Of a stretch of 64,000 bases of DNA, positions 37,033-44,895 are shown piece after piece. Source of the DNA: AP-15 sp963762575 (GTDB taxonomy: Bacteria; Pseudomonadota; Alphaproteobacteria; ATCC43930; CGMCC-115725); contig CAVXLL010000016.1 of NCBI GenBank assembly GCA_963762575.1, positions 124,001 to 188,000 of the forward strand. The letters run 5' to 3'. Below the pieces are notes generated by a model. It saw only the letters and a program-made list of their open reading frames with translations, searched no databases and was not told the origin of the DNA. Positions within the stretch are counted from its first letter, which is position 1. Every line of letters begins with the position of its first letter. The position numbers and the translations under genes were made by a program.

Positions 37033-37389
37033 GTGAAGTATCTGGCTTCCAATGAGGAAGACGATTTCTTTGAAAAACTTAAGTCCGACAAGCCAAACAG
37101 GGTCGACGTTGGGATCGTGCGCCTCCGCAACAACATTTGCCACGGCAATGTGATGGAATTCGTGAATGTTGAACTTGGCCGCGAAAATTTCTTTTTCTCG
37201 CCGGAAAGCCTCAAGACCGAGACCGAGAAGGTCTTAGCAATCAGCGCAGATTGGTGTGAGGCCCTCGGACTATTTCGGCGAAAGCATGGCTTCAATCACT
37301 ACGATCGACCCGATGATGCACAAATTCAAAGGGACCTGAAATTGTACGACCAGATGTACCCCGACAAAACGCGAGCCGGCGGGAGCTAG
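37033..37389 (+). CDS. Hypothetical protein fragment with HEPN-like R-x4-H motif
   Basis: GTG 37033 gives 118 residues, but the frame is open upstream (LSNKLILQAEQAGLPVKYLA), so this is probably the C-terminal part of a longer gene. It contains VDVGIVRLRNNICHGNVMEF, whose RNNICH matches the R-x4-6-H signature of HEPN domains, often RNases or RNA-binding proteins in toxin and immunity loci. Base composition is AT-richer than the flanking GMC gene and its copy. Function otherwise unknown. Confidence 0.5.
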   Translation: MKYLASNEEDDFFEKLKSDKPNRVDVGIVRLRNNICHGNVMEFVNVELGRENFFFSPESLKTETEKVLAISADWCEALGLFRRKHGFNHYDRPDDAQIQRDLKLYDQMYPDKTRAGGS

Positions 37390-37539
37390 GTTACGGGAAA
37401 AGCATCCCGTCATTCAAATAGGTTGCCGGTTCGGTCGGGCTGCAAGCGCCGGGATTACGGTGACAGTTGCTTATTCCTGCGGTCGCGCGATAGTCCGAAA
37501 AACAGCAGGTAGGTAAGCGAACCCTCCCGGTAACCGCGC

Positions 37540-38146
37540 CCATCGTCGCCGCCTCGGTAAAGGTGCTGGAGGAGTCGGCGACCCCCGATGTGCAGTGCAC
37601 CTTCGCGCCGGGCAGCTTCAAGAACGGCCAGATTGGCAAGCTCAAGGAGTCGCCCGGCCTCAGCGCCGGCGCCTGGCAGATGCGGCCGTTGTCGCGCGGC
37701 TATGTCGAGGCCAAGTCGAACCGGCCCGGCGACGCGCCGGCGATCAACCCGCGCTATTTGTCGGAAGAGGCCGACCGGCGCGCCATCATCGGCGGCTTGC
37801 GCCTGGCGCGGCGGATGTTCGCCGCCCCGGCATTAAAGCAGTTCGTCCGCGAAGAGACCCTCCCGGGCGCCCAAGTCCAGACCAACGACGAACTGCTCGA
37901 TTACGCGCGCCGCTACGGCGGCACCTGCTACCACGCGAGCTGCACCTGCATGATGGGCTCGCACCCGATGAGCGTCGTCGACAGCGAGCTGCGCGTGCAC
38001 GGCCTAGACGGGCTGCGCGTCATCGACGCCTCGGTAATGCCGGCGGTCACCTCGACCAACACCAACGCCCCGACGATCATGATCGCCGAGAAGTGTGCCG
38101 CGATAGTCAAAGACGCCGGCAAAAACTGGCGGCGCAGCGTTGAGGG
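37540..38146 (+). pseudogene. GMC oxidoreductase 3' fragment, copy 2
   Basis: Begins abruptly at IVAASVKVLEESATPDVQ and continues almost identically to residues of 35274-36887 (FAPGSFKNGQIGKLKESPGL, LSRGYVEAKSNRPGDAPAIN, YHASCTCMMGSHPMSVVDSE, NTNAPTIMIAEK). The end diverges (CAAIVKDAGKNWRRSVEGSV). The first ~340 codons, including the FAD motif, are absent, so no functional enzyme is possible. The frame itself is intact, implying a recent duplication or gene conversion. Confidence 0.88.
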
Positions 38147-38232
38147 CAGCGTTGCCTGGCCGCTGTCAGGTTATCCGCAAGCGGCGGCGACGCACCCGAG
38201 TGCGATCCGCAACAACAATGCTCCGCATTATC

Positions 38233-38511
38233 TCACCCTCGCTCATGACGTGAAGAATTTGCTGCATTCGCGCGGTCACCGCCACGAAATAGGATCAGGC
38301 TTGATCCTTCCGCTCCAGCAAAAGCCAGCAGCCTTGGATGGTCGAGATCGGCGGTCAACACGGTTCGCGCTTCCTGCCTGACGCGGGCCAGGACTTGCCT
38401 ATCGGTCGAGCGACCGAGACCCACGGCATCGGCGTGAACGGCGTCGTGTCCTTGGGCCGCGAGCCAACGCGCCAAGGCCGGCGGCAGCGGCATATCGACA
38501 AGAAATCTCAC
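38233..38511 (-). CDS. DUF5615 PIN-like toxin
   Basis: A 92-residue DUF5615 protein: MRFLVDMPLPPALARWLAAQ, GHDAVHADAVGLGRSTDRQV, LTADLDHPRLLA, SLILFRGG. The conserved acidic residues (Asp in FLVDMPLP, Asp in TADLDH) match the PIN-like nuclease core. It overlaps the DUF433 gene's stop by 4 bp and so forms a typical DUF433/DUF5615 toxin-antitoxin-like pair. Confidence 0.8.
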   Translation of the reverse strand: MRFLVDMPLPPALARWLAAQGHDAVHADAVGLGRSTDRQVLARVRQEARTVLTADLDHPRLLAFAGAEGSSLILFRGGDRANAANSSRHERG

Positions 38512-38724
38512 CGAGCCAATTCGATCGTCTCATCCTTCGCCAGCAATGCGGCGTATTGCAACGCCTCGTCGATGTCTTCAGGCTCGAGGTAAGGGTAGTC
38601 GGCGAGGATTTGATCGCGGGTGCTGCCTACAGCGAGCAGCCCAAGCAACCGGGAACCTGAGCCCTCGGATGCACGGCTTTCCGGTGCAAACGCCGGGATC
38701 AACCGTTATTCGGGTGAGTTTCAT
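38508..38724 (-). pseudogene. DUF433 antitoxin, one frameshift
   Basis: ATG 38724 gives MKLTRITVDPGVCTGKPCIR, then GLRFPV, then a frame change near 38660 to SRLLGLLAVGSTRDQILADY and PYLEPEDIDEALQYAALLAK. Together this is a complete DUF433 protein of about 72 residues, the DNA-binding antitoxin partner of DUF5615. A 1-2 nt indel separates the frames. It could be a sequencing error or real inactivation. Confidence 0.72.
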
Positions 38725-38767
38725 TATCTCAGTATAACCTTGCGGGCAGCGGCGAAAAAGTGCCGCA

Positions 38768-38827
38768 ATGTCCGAGAAGGGGGCGGCGTTGATAAGAGGC
38801 GCAGCGCGGCAGAGACTGGCGGCGTAA
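38768..38827 (+). pseudogene. GMC oxidoreductase 3' end fragment, copy 3 (about 60 bp)
   Basis: Reads SEKGAALIRGAARQRLAA then stop, matching the last 18 residues of the complete GMC protein (AEKGAAMIKGAARQRLAA). It lies directly upstream of the DUF433 gene on the opposite strand. Confidence 0.7.
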
Positions 38828-38887
38828 CGCGAAGGTGGTTGCAGCAAAGCGTTTGTCGCGGATTGCATCACCCTAATCAACGGTCGT

Positions 38888-39403
38888 TCAGTAGCCGAAC
38901 GGCGCGGCCGGGAGAGCGCTGGGGCGCGGCACAAGAGCCGGACTACCCATCTGGGCCAGCGCGTACTGGGGCGTCACCAGCCGCGCATACCACGCATCGC
39001 GATGAATATACCACTGGCCGCCGCTCGACGCATTCGCCCAACTCGACAAATCAAGCACCGCGATAAAGACCTGCTGGCCCGGGACGACCGCCACATTGAT
39101 GTTTTGATTGTAGTCTAGGTATTGGTTCTGGGGCACGATCTGGTAGACCCCGGGGGCAATGTCGCGAAAAAAAGCGCCACCAGGCTCAACCGACCCGACA
39201 TACACCCCATTCATGTCGATATTGGCGTAATTGCGGCTCTCAGAGGGGTCCCACAGACGGTAAAACCAGATCCGGGCTTGGCCTGGCGGCGGCGCCGAGA
39301 CCTGCGGTGCTGGCGCGGTGGCGCAAGCGCCCGCCGACAGCATCAGCAGCAGGCCCGCCAACTTGACCCAATCGCCTGGTTGTAAAGAAAGCGCCATCAT
39401 CAT
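38888..39403 (-). CDS. DUF2846-like lipoprotein
   Basis: A 171-residue predicted lipoprotein. Signal LAGLLLMLSAGAC gives a lipobox Cys, followed by a Pro-rich linker (APAPQVSAPPPGQ) and a beta-rich domain: ARIWFYRLWDPSESRNYANI, GVYVGSVEPGGAFFRDIAPG, VYQIVPQNQYLDYNQNINVA. This resembles the DUF2846 family of envelope proteins. The function is unknown. It lies between two GMC 3' fragments. Confidence 0.75.
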   Translation of the reverse strand: MMMALSLQPGDWVKLAGLLLMLSAGACATAPAPQVSAPPPGQARIWFYRLWDPSESRNYANIDMNGVYVGSVEPGGAFFRDIAPGVYQIVPQNQYLDYNQNINVAVVPGQQVFIAVLDLSSWANASSGGQWYIHRDAWYARLVTPQYALAQMGSPALVPRPSALPAAPFGY

Positions 39404-39713
39404 CGGCCTCGTTGTCCAGCCCTTAGTGCCGCGTCGGGCGCGCCGGCCACTGCGTGTGTCGCGAACCCGCCGGTGGATATGTACGCGGCGGTTGCTCTAT
39501 CAAGTGCCGATGCGATGCGTCGCGATATTCCTCTGGATGCGCCCGCACCCTCGGAAAAGCGGACGGGCATTCTGCCGGCATCGCAGTGCCGATGGCGGAT
39601 TACGCTGCGCTCATCCGCCTATGCTTGCTGTATCATCATCGAGCGCGAGACTAGGCATGACCGGCCGCAGATCCCAGAATGAGGCCCGCGGCTTTGGCAT
39701 GCGCGATAGTTGG
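39404..39713. other. Intergenic interval with a partial dispersed repeat
   Basis: No supportable gene. The stretch GGCGGATTACGCTGCGCTCA followed by TCCGCC at about 39594-39620 is a partial member of the YAGGGCGGAT dispersed palindrome family. Confidence 0.45.
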
Positions 39714-39848
39714 CGGCCTGCGCGTCATCGACGCCTCGGTAATGCCGGCCGTCACCTCGACGAACATCAATGCCCCGACGATCATGATCGCCGAGAAGGG
39801 CGGCGGCGATCATAAAAGGCGCGGCGCGGCAAAGACTGGCGGCGTAGC
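39714..39848 (+). pseudogene. GMC oxidoreductase 3' end fragment, copy 4 (about 135 bp)
   Basis: Reads GLRVIDASVMPAVTSTNINA, PTIMIAEK, then, after a frameshift, IKGAARQRLAA-like sequence with a stop near 39848. It matches the last ~45 residues of the complete GMC protein. Confidence 0.8.
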
Positions 39849-39880
39849 GCAAGCCCGCCCGCTCGCCGGACGGCTGAGTT

Positions 39881-40336
39881 TCAGGCCAGCAGATACCTGA
39901 TGGTCGTCTCGAGCCGCGCCGCGTCGTCATTCCAGTCGCCGTAGATTTCCCATGAAGCCTGTACGATTTTGCGGTTGTTCGCCGCGCACCAAGCGTGGAT
40001 TGAATTATGCGCGTCGCGCAATCGGTCGTAAGGGCCGACATGTACCGTCCTTGCAACCTCGCCGGGGTTTCGATGCATCGAACGTTACCCTCGCGTTCGA
40101 ACGGGCGCGCCACCTGGAAACCGAAGTCGATGTTCATCGCCTCGTCCCGCCGTTCCGGGTGGTGATAGAGGAACAGGTTGTGTCCAGGCGCCAACTCGCC
40201 ATTCCTTATTCAAAAACGCCCACATTTGATCAAGCGCCGGTTTCCACGCGCGAGCGATATCGCCGATCGGCACCGTCGCGCGGACTGCTGCGACTAGCTC
40301 TACCTGCACAGTTTCCACCACAACATCGTATTTCAT
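39881..40336 (-). pseudogene. GyrI-like effector-binding domain protein, two frameshifts
   Basis: Stitched frames read MKYDVVVETVQVELVAAVRA, RAWKPALDQMWAFLN, then APGHNLFLYHHPERRDEAMN, IDFGFQVARPFEREGNV, then GEVARTVHVGPYDRLRDAHN, KIVQASWEIYGDWNDDAARL and ETTIRYLLA. This is the GyrI/AraC C-terminal small-molecule-binding fold, about 150 residues. Breaks occur near 40205 and 40075. Confidence 0.72.
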
Positions 40337-40805
40337 AGATAAAGATTCTTCCGCACGAGAACGCCGATTGATGGCCTCAGCATATCGGGTGGGGGAGCCT
40401 CGCGACCTCGCGGGTCGGGCAGCCGATATTGGACGCTGTGCAGCAACCCATCAACTCGGAAACGGCAGCGCTTACATTGCCGCAATCGCATGATATTCGG
40501 AGCGAAACCCGGCGAGTGCAGTGAAAACGGAACGTGACGACAAATCCTGCTATTTTTGAAGAGACTCATTTCGGCCTAACCGCATAGACAACCATTCCGG
40601 GAGTTTTCACCTGCTCTCATCCTGAAGAAACAGGTCGATCAGGTGAAGCGGGCTCAACGGCAAGTTGTCGCGGCTGGGGCTTCGCGCGGAGATGTCGCGA
40701 AAGGTGGCGGGTTTTACCCGCTCTACCCTGCTAAATCTCTTGCTGCACGCGCGTCTGGTGGGGACGATACGGACGCGAGAAATCACAGTGTGAAGGAGAA
40801 ATGTC
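40337..40805. other. Interval with half of a dispersed palindrome
   Basis: No convincing gene. Positions 40690-40727 (AGATGTCGCGAAAGGTGGCG followed by GGTTTTACCCGCTCTACC) match the right half of the 36896-36965 repeat. A ribosome binding site AAGGAG for the next gene lies near 40792. Confidence 0.5.
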
Positions 40806-41567
40806 ATGCCGTTCTACGAAAAAGGCGACGTCCGCATCCGCTACGAGGAGGCCGGGTCCGGCTTCCCGCTGCTGGTCACCCCGGGCGGGGGGTTGAACTC
40901 GCGGGTCAGCAATTGGCCGACCGCCGTGTTCAACGCGATGGAGGCGTTCAAAAACGACTTCCATTGCATCACGATGGACCAGCGCAACGCCAATGGCGGC
41001 GAGTTGACCGGCCCGGTTCCGGTCGAGAACGCGTGGGACGCGTTCGCCGACGATCAGCTCGGGCTGATGGACCATCTCGGCATCCGCGAATTCTTCTACA
41101 TGGGCTACTGCATCGGCGGCTGCTTCGCCGGCAAGCTGCTGCAGCGGGCGCCCGATCGCGTCGTCGCCGCGGTGTTTTGCCAGACCGTCGGGCATCGGCC
41201 CGAAGATCCGGATGTCATGTGGCGGCACAGTCAGGACAATTGGCTGGCCGAGTTCCGCACCCGCAGGCCGGACGTGTCCGCGGCCACGATCGAGAAGTAT
41301 TTCCATAGCCTGTGGCGCGTGCAGCCGGATTTCCTCTACAGCGTGCCGCGCGAATTCATCAAGAACTGCCGCAAACCGATCCTCGTCCTGCCGGACGACA
41401 CGCCGTCGCATCCGCTGCAGACCTCGATCGATGTCGCGTCATTGGCGCCAAACGCCGAGATCACGGTCTTCCCCTGGCGCGAGCCGCCGGAGCTGAAGCA
41501 ACGCACGATCAACCGGGCGCGCAGCTTCCTCGAGGCGCATGTGCCGATGCGCGCCGCCGCGCAGTAA
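40806..41567 (+). CDS. Alpha/beta hydrolase (paralogue 1)
   Basis: A 253-residue alpha/beta hydrolase. It begins MPFYEKGDVRIRYEEAGSGF; the oxyanion-hole strand is PLLVTPGGGLNS; LGIREFFYMGYCIGGCFAGK marks the nucleophile elbow, reading GYCIGG, so the nucleophile would be Cys rather than Ser. An acid/His segment follows (ILVLPDDTPSHPLQTSIDVA). The Cys nucleophile resembles dienelactone hydrolase-like enzymes. It is paralogous to 42239-43021. Confidence 0.83.
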   Translation: MPFYEKGDVRIRYEEAGSGFPLLVTPGGGLNSRVSNWPTAVFNAMEAFKNDFHCITMDQRNANGGELTGPVPVENAWDAFADDQLGLMDHLGIREFFYMGYCIGGCFAGKLLQRAPDRVVAAVFCQTVGHRPEDPDVMWRHSQDNWLAEFRTRRPDVSAATIEKYFHSLWRVQPDFLYSVPREFIKNCRKPILVLPDDTPSHPLQTSIDVASLAPNAEITVFPWREPPELKQRTINRARSFLEAHVPMRAAAQ

Positions 41568-41578
41568 ACGGAGAGGCC

Positions 41579-41619
41579 GTAGGGCGGAAAACCCCGGTGC
41601 AACTGGGGTGTTCCGCCCA
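41579..41619. terminator. Palindrome between convergent hydrolase and CBS genes, probable terminator
   Basis: Arms GTAGGGCGGAAAACCCC and GGGGTGTTCCGCCC form a long stem with a short loop (GGTGCAACT), 12 bp after the hydrolase stop and 15 bp before the CBS gene end. No U-tract. Member of the YAGGGCGG repeat family. Confidence 0.5.
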
Positions 41620-41633
41620 GATGACATCGACAG

Positions 41634-42068
41634 TCAGGCGTGCATCCGCGAGATGTCGCGAAGAACACTCGCCTCCAGCTCCTTCTCGTCGAGGCGGTGC
41701 TTCACCAGGTCACCGATGCTAACAAGGCCCTTCAGCTCGTTGCCCTCGATAACCGGCAGGTGACGGATCCGCGCTGTCGTCATTGTCGCAAGCACCGCAT
41801 CGATGCGATCGGAGGGGTGACAGGTGAGGATGGGCGTCGACATCAGTTGCTGGACCGGAAGACCGAGGACGGCGGCACCGTCTCGGGCTATCGCCTTGAT
41901 GAAGTCCCGCTCGGAGAATATGCCGACCGGCTTCATCCACCGGTCCTCCACGACCAAGGCGCCGATGCGATGCTCAGCCAGCTTGCGGACCGCGAGTTCG
42001 ACGCTATCCGCGGGATGTACCCTCTCAACGTGATGGCCCTTGGTTCGTAACACGTCGGAAATGAACAT
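41634..42068 (-). CDS. CBS-domain pair protein
   Basis: A 144-residue protein made of two CBS motifs: VERVHPADSVELAVRKLAEH, RIGALVVED, VGIFSERDFIKAIA, then TPILTCHPSDRIDAVLATMT, RIRHLPVIEGNELKGLVSIG, DLVKHRL. Such stand-alone pairs bind adenine nucleotides and regulate partner proteins. It lies between two hydrolase paralogues on the opposite strand, with no obvious partner. Confidence 0.9.
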   Translation of the reverse strand: MFISDVLRTKGHHVERVHPADSVELAVRKLAEHRIGALVVEDRWMKPVGIFSERDFIKAIARDGAAVLGLPVQQLMSTPILTCHPSDRIDAVLATMTTARIRHLPVIEGNELKGLVSIGDLVKHRLDEKELEASVLRDISRMHA

Positions 42069-42188
42069 GGCTGCCTCCTGGAATCTGAGCTGCGGCCCGG
42101 TCGCTCGGTTGACGGCGACTGCTCACGAGCGGTTCCTCGGTTATCTAGATGGGGATTCGGCGATGCATTACCCAAGGGATGCTGTACT

Positions 42189-42222
42189 GTAGGGCGGAAG
42201 AGCGAAAGCGCATCCGCCCTAC
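42189..42222. repeat. Short palindrome GTAGGGCGGA...TCCGCCCTAC
   Basis: Ten-bp arms around a 14-nt centre (AGAGCGAAAGCGCA), 17 bp upstream of the second hydrolase ATG. It leaves only the GAAGGAG ribosome binding site between stem and start, so it could affect translation. Confidence 0.6.
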
Positions 42223-42238
42223 CGAAGGAGAAACTGCC

Positions 42239-43021
42239 ATGCCGTTCTACGAAAAAGGCGCTGTCCGCATCCATTACGAAGAGGTGGGCTCCGGCTTCCC
42301 GCTTATGGTGATCCCCGGCGGCGGGCTGAACTCGACGGTGGCGGGCCTTGCGAACCACCCCTTCAATCCAATGGAGGAGTTCAAGGGCGAGTACCGCGTC
42401 ATCGCGGCGGATTTGCGCAACGCCAATGGCGGCCAGTCCTCAGGCCCGCTCGAGATCGACCGGCCGTGGGACGCCTACACCGACGACCATATCGGCCTGA
42501 TGGACCACCTCGGGGTCCGCGAGTTCATGGTGCTGGGCTTCTGCATCGGCGGCCCGTTTATCTGGAACCTGCTGAAGCGAACGCCCGGACGCATCGTCGC
42601 CGGCGTGCTGGCGCAGCCGAGCGGGTTCCGCCCGGCGATGCCCGACCTCTTCTATCAGAACAACATCAAGGGCTGGGGCCCGCCGCTGTGCGAACGCCGC
42701 CCTGAGATCACGATGGATAGGGTCGACGCGTTCCTCAACAAGATGTACCGCGCCAACGCCGATTTTGTCTTCACCGTCACCCGCGATTTCGTGCGGGCCT
42801 GCCAGACGCCGATCTTGGTCCTGCCGGACGACGTGCCGGCGCACCCTTACGCCGTCGCGATGGAGAGCGTGCATCTCGCGCCGAACGCGCAGGTGAGCCT
42901 CTACCCGTGGAAGGACACCCCGGACAAGATTCCGCTGGCGGTGCGCCACATCCGCACCTTTCTGAGGGCATATCAGCCAGTCACCGCCGCGCATCGACCT
43001 ATTGCAGCCGCCGCTCAATAA
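42239..43021 (+). CDS. Alpha/beta hydrolase (paralogue 2)
   Basis: A 260-residue paralogue of 40806-41567 (MPFYEKGAVRIHYEEVGSGF; LMVIPGGGLNSTVAGL). The elbow region reads VLGFCIGGPFIWNLLKRTPG, so again a Cys nucleophile, with ILVLPDDVPAHPYAVAMESV near the end. ATG 42239 has GAAGGAG upstream. The open frame continues further upstream into the palindrome, which is not coding. The two paralogues flank the CBS gene. Confidence 0.83.
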   Translation: MPFYEKGAVRIHYEEVGSGFPLMVIPGGGLNSTVAGLANHPFNPMEEFKGEYRVIAADLRNANGGQSSGPLEIDRPWDAYTDDHIGLMDHLGVREFMVLGFCIGGPFIWNLLKRTPGRIVAGVLAQPSGFRPAMPDLFYQNNIKGWGPPLCERRPEITMDRVDAFLNKMYRANADFVFTVTRDFVRACQTPILVLPDDVPAHPYAVAMESVHLAPNAQVSLYPWKDTPDKIPLAVRHIRTFLRAYQPVTAAHRPIAAAAQ

Positions 43022-43042
43022 ACCGGTCGGCGAAGTGACACG

Positions 43043-43972
43043 ATGGCGGGGCTAGACGCCCCGTCAAATGCAATGCCGGTCCTGACAGTTCGACACGTGA
43101 CGGTTTACCGCTATCGCGTGCCGGTCGGCTTTGGCGACCATCGCATGATGTTCCGGCCGCGTGACGGCTATGACCAGAAGGTACTCGACGAGACCCTGAC
43201 AATCGTTCCGGAACCTTTGCAAATCCGCTGGTTGCACGACGTTTTCGGCAATTTCGTTGCGGTTGCCAGCTTTGATGCAGGCGCCGACGAACTCTCTATT
43301 GCGAGCAATATACGGCTGGAGCACACCCCCTCTAATCTCCCGGACCTGCAGATCGAGCCTGAGGCGACGGCTTATCCTTTTTCGTACAGCGAGGACGAGC
43401 TGCCCGATCTGTTGCCCTTCGTGACGCGGCGCTATGCGGACCCGGACAATGCCGTGGAGCGGTGGGTGCGGCGCTTCCTCCGCCAGGGCCGTTCCAATGA
43501 AACTGGCGCGTTGCTGATGACGCTCACCGCTGCGATCAGCGAGAGCTTTGTCTATATGCGCCGCTCGGAACAAGGAGTGCGCGAGCCGGGGCTTACGCTG
43601 AAACTTGGTCAGGGAAGTTGCCGAGATTTGGCGCTGTTGATGGTGGAGGCGGCGCGTGCTCTCGGCTTCGCGGCGCGCTTCGCATCGGGTTATCTCTACG
43701 TTCCCGTTCGGGATGATCCGGACATTCGCGGCGGCGGCGCCACCCATGCTTGGTGTCAGGTTTATTTGCCGGGCGCCGGCTGGGTTGAGTTTGACCCGAC
43801 CAATGGCGTTGTTGGAAACCGTGACCTGATCCGCGTTGCCGTCGCGCGTGATCCGCGCCAAGCCATGCCGTTAACGGGGACCTGGTACGGCAGAGCGGAA
43901 GCGAGCCTCGGAATGTCGGTAGAGGTGCTCGTGCGCCGCGCCGACGAGGTGGGAACCGGGGCCAGTTCCTAG
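43043..43972 (+). CDS. Transglutaminase-like protein (N-terminal beta region plus TGc domain)
   Basis: A 309-residue bacterial transglutaminase-like protein. N-terminal domain: TVYRYRVPVGFGDHRMMFRP. The cysteine-protease core has Cys in KLGQGSCRDLALLMVEAARA, His in GGGATHAWCQVYLPGAGWVE, and Asp in FDPTNGVVGN, a complete Cys-His-Asp triad. Relatives often sit beside circularly permuted ATP-grasp or alpha-E proteins; here a second transglutaminase-like gene follows 77 bp downstream. Confidence 0.88.
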   Translation: MAGLDAPSNAMPVLTVRHVTVYRYRVPVGFGDHRMMFRPRDGYDQKVLDETLTIVPEPLQIRWLHDVFGNFVAVASFDAGADELSIASNIRLEHTPSNLPDLQIEPEATAYPFSYSEDELPDLLPFVTRRYADPDNAVERWVRRFLRQGRSNETGALLMTLTAAISESFVYMRRSEQGVREPGLTLKLGQGSCRDLALLMVEAARALGFAARFASGYLYVPVRDDPDIRGGGATHAWCQVYLPGAGWVEFDPTNGVVGNRDLIRVAVARDPRQAMPLTGTWYGRAEASLGMSVEVLVRRADEVGTGASS

Positions 43973-44049
43973 GGGTTCAACCTACGCGACAGACCCGGCC
44001 CTATTCTTGCGAGGCCGATCCTGCGTGCATTCCGGGATAGGGGCTTCTG

Positions 44050-44856
44050 ATGAGAATTCGGATCGGCTATGACATCGCCTTCAGCAGCCCGGCGCCAACG
44101 CCGACCATTTTGTTGCTCAGCGTTCATTCGAGCCGTCTGAACGACCTGACGGAACCGCATCGGATTGCGTTCGATCCGCCAATTCCGTCGCAAACCTATA
44201 CCGATCCCTTCGGAAACATCGGCACACGGGTTGTGCTGCCTCCAGGTCTTTTAGCCGTCTCAAGCAATAATGTGGTCTGCGACAGCGGTCTGCCGGATGC
44301 GGTCGAACCCGATGCAGGACAGATCCCGGTAGAGAATTTGCCCGACGAGTCGCTGGAATTTCTGCTCGGCAGCCGCTACTGCGAGACCGACCGTCTCTCG
44401 GATACCGCCTGGTCTCTTTTCGGCCGCGTGCCGCCTGGATGGGCACGCGTCCAGGCGATCTGCGACTATGTGCATGACCGCCTGACCTTCAGCTACCCTG
44501 ACGCACGCTCGACCCGGACGGCTTGGGACGGACACCAGGAAGGTCTCGGCGTTTGCCGCGACTTTGCCCATCTATCGATCGCTCTGTGCCGCTGCATGAA
44601 CATGCCTGCGCGCTACTGCACCGGCTATCTCGGTGATATCGGCGTGCCTCCGGTTCCGGACCCGATGGACTTCAGTGCGTGGTTGGAGGTTCTTCTGGAG
44701 GGCGGTTGGTACACGTTCGACGCGCGGCACAATCACCCGCGGATCGGCCGGATACTGATTGCGCGCGGCCGCGACGCTGCCGACGTCGCCTTGTCGACCA
44801 GTTTCGGCCCAGCCCAGCTCGCCCAGTTCAAGGTCATCACTGAAGAGCTACCGTAA
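44050..44856 (+). CDS. Transglutaminase-like protein with Ser at the usual catalytic His position
   Basis: A 268-residue transglutaminase-like protein. Cys is in EGLGVCRDFAHLSIALCRCM and the Asp region is YTFDARHNHPRIGRI. The usual motif before it (DFHAWFE in relatives as I recall them) reads MDFSAWLEVLLEGG, so the catalytic His is replaced by Ser. N-terminal beta domain: MRIRIGYDIAFSSPAPTPTI. It follows the triad-complete paralogue and may act as a non-catalytic partner or use another residue. Confidence 0.85.
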   Translation: MRIRIGYDIAFSSPAPTPTILLLSVHSSRLNDLTEPHRIAFDPPIPSQTYTDPFGNIGTRVVLPPGLLAVSSNNVVCDSGLPDAVEPDAGQIPVENLPDESLEFLLGSRYCETDRLSDTAWSLFGRVPPGWARVQAICDYVHDRLTFSYPDARSTRTAWDGHQEGLGVCRDFAHLSIALCRCMNMPARYCTGYLGDIGVPPVPDPMDFSAWLEVLLEGGWYTFDARHNHPRIGRILIARGRDAADVALSTSFGPAQLAQFKVITEELP

Positions 44857-44895
44857 ATGGGCGCACATCCGCGGACGTGATGGGCGCGGTCCAAC

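Noticed and set aside
40333..40569. Minus-strand open frame of 78 codons with C-x2-C and basic residues
   Set aside because: No family resemblance, no ribosome binding site and no coupling to neighbours; probably chance in a gene-poor interval.
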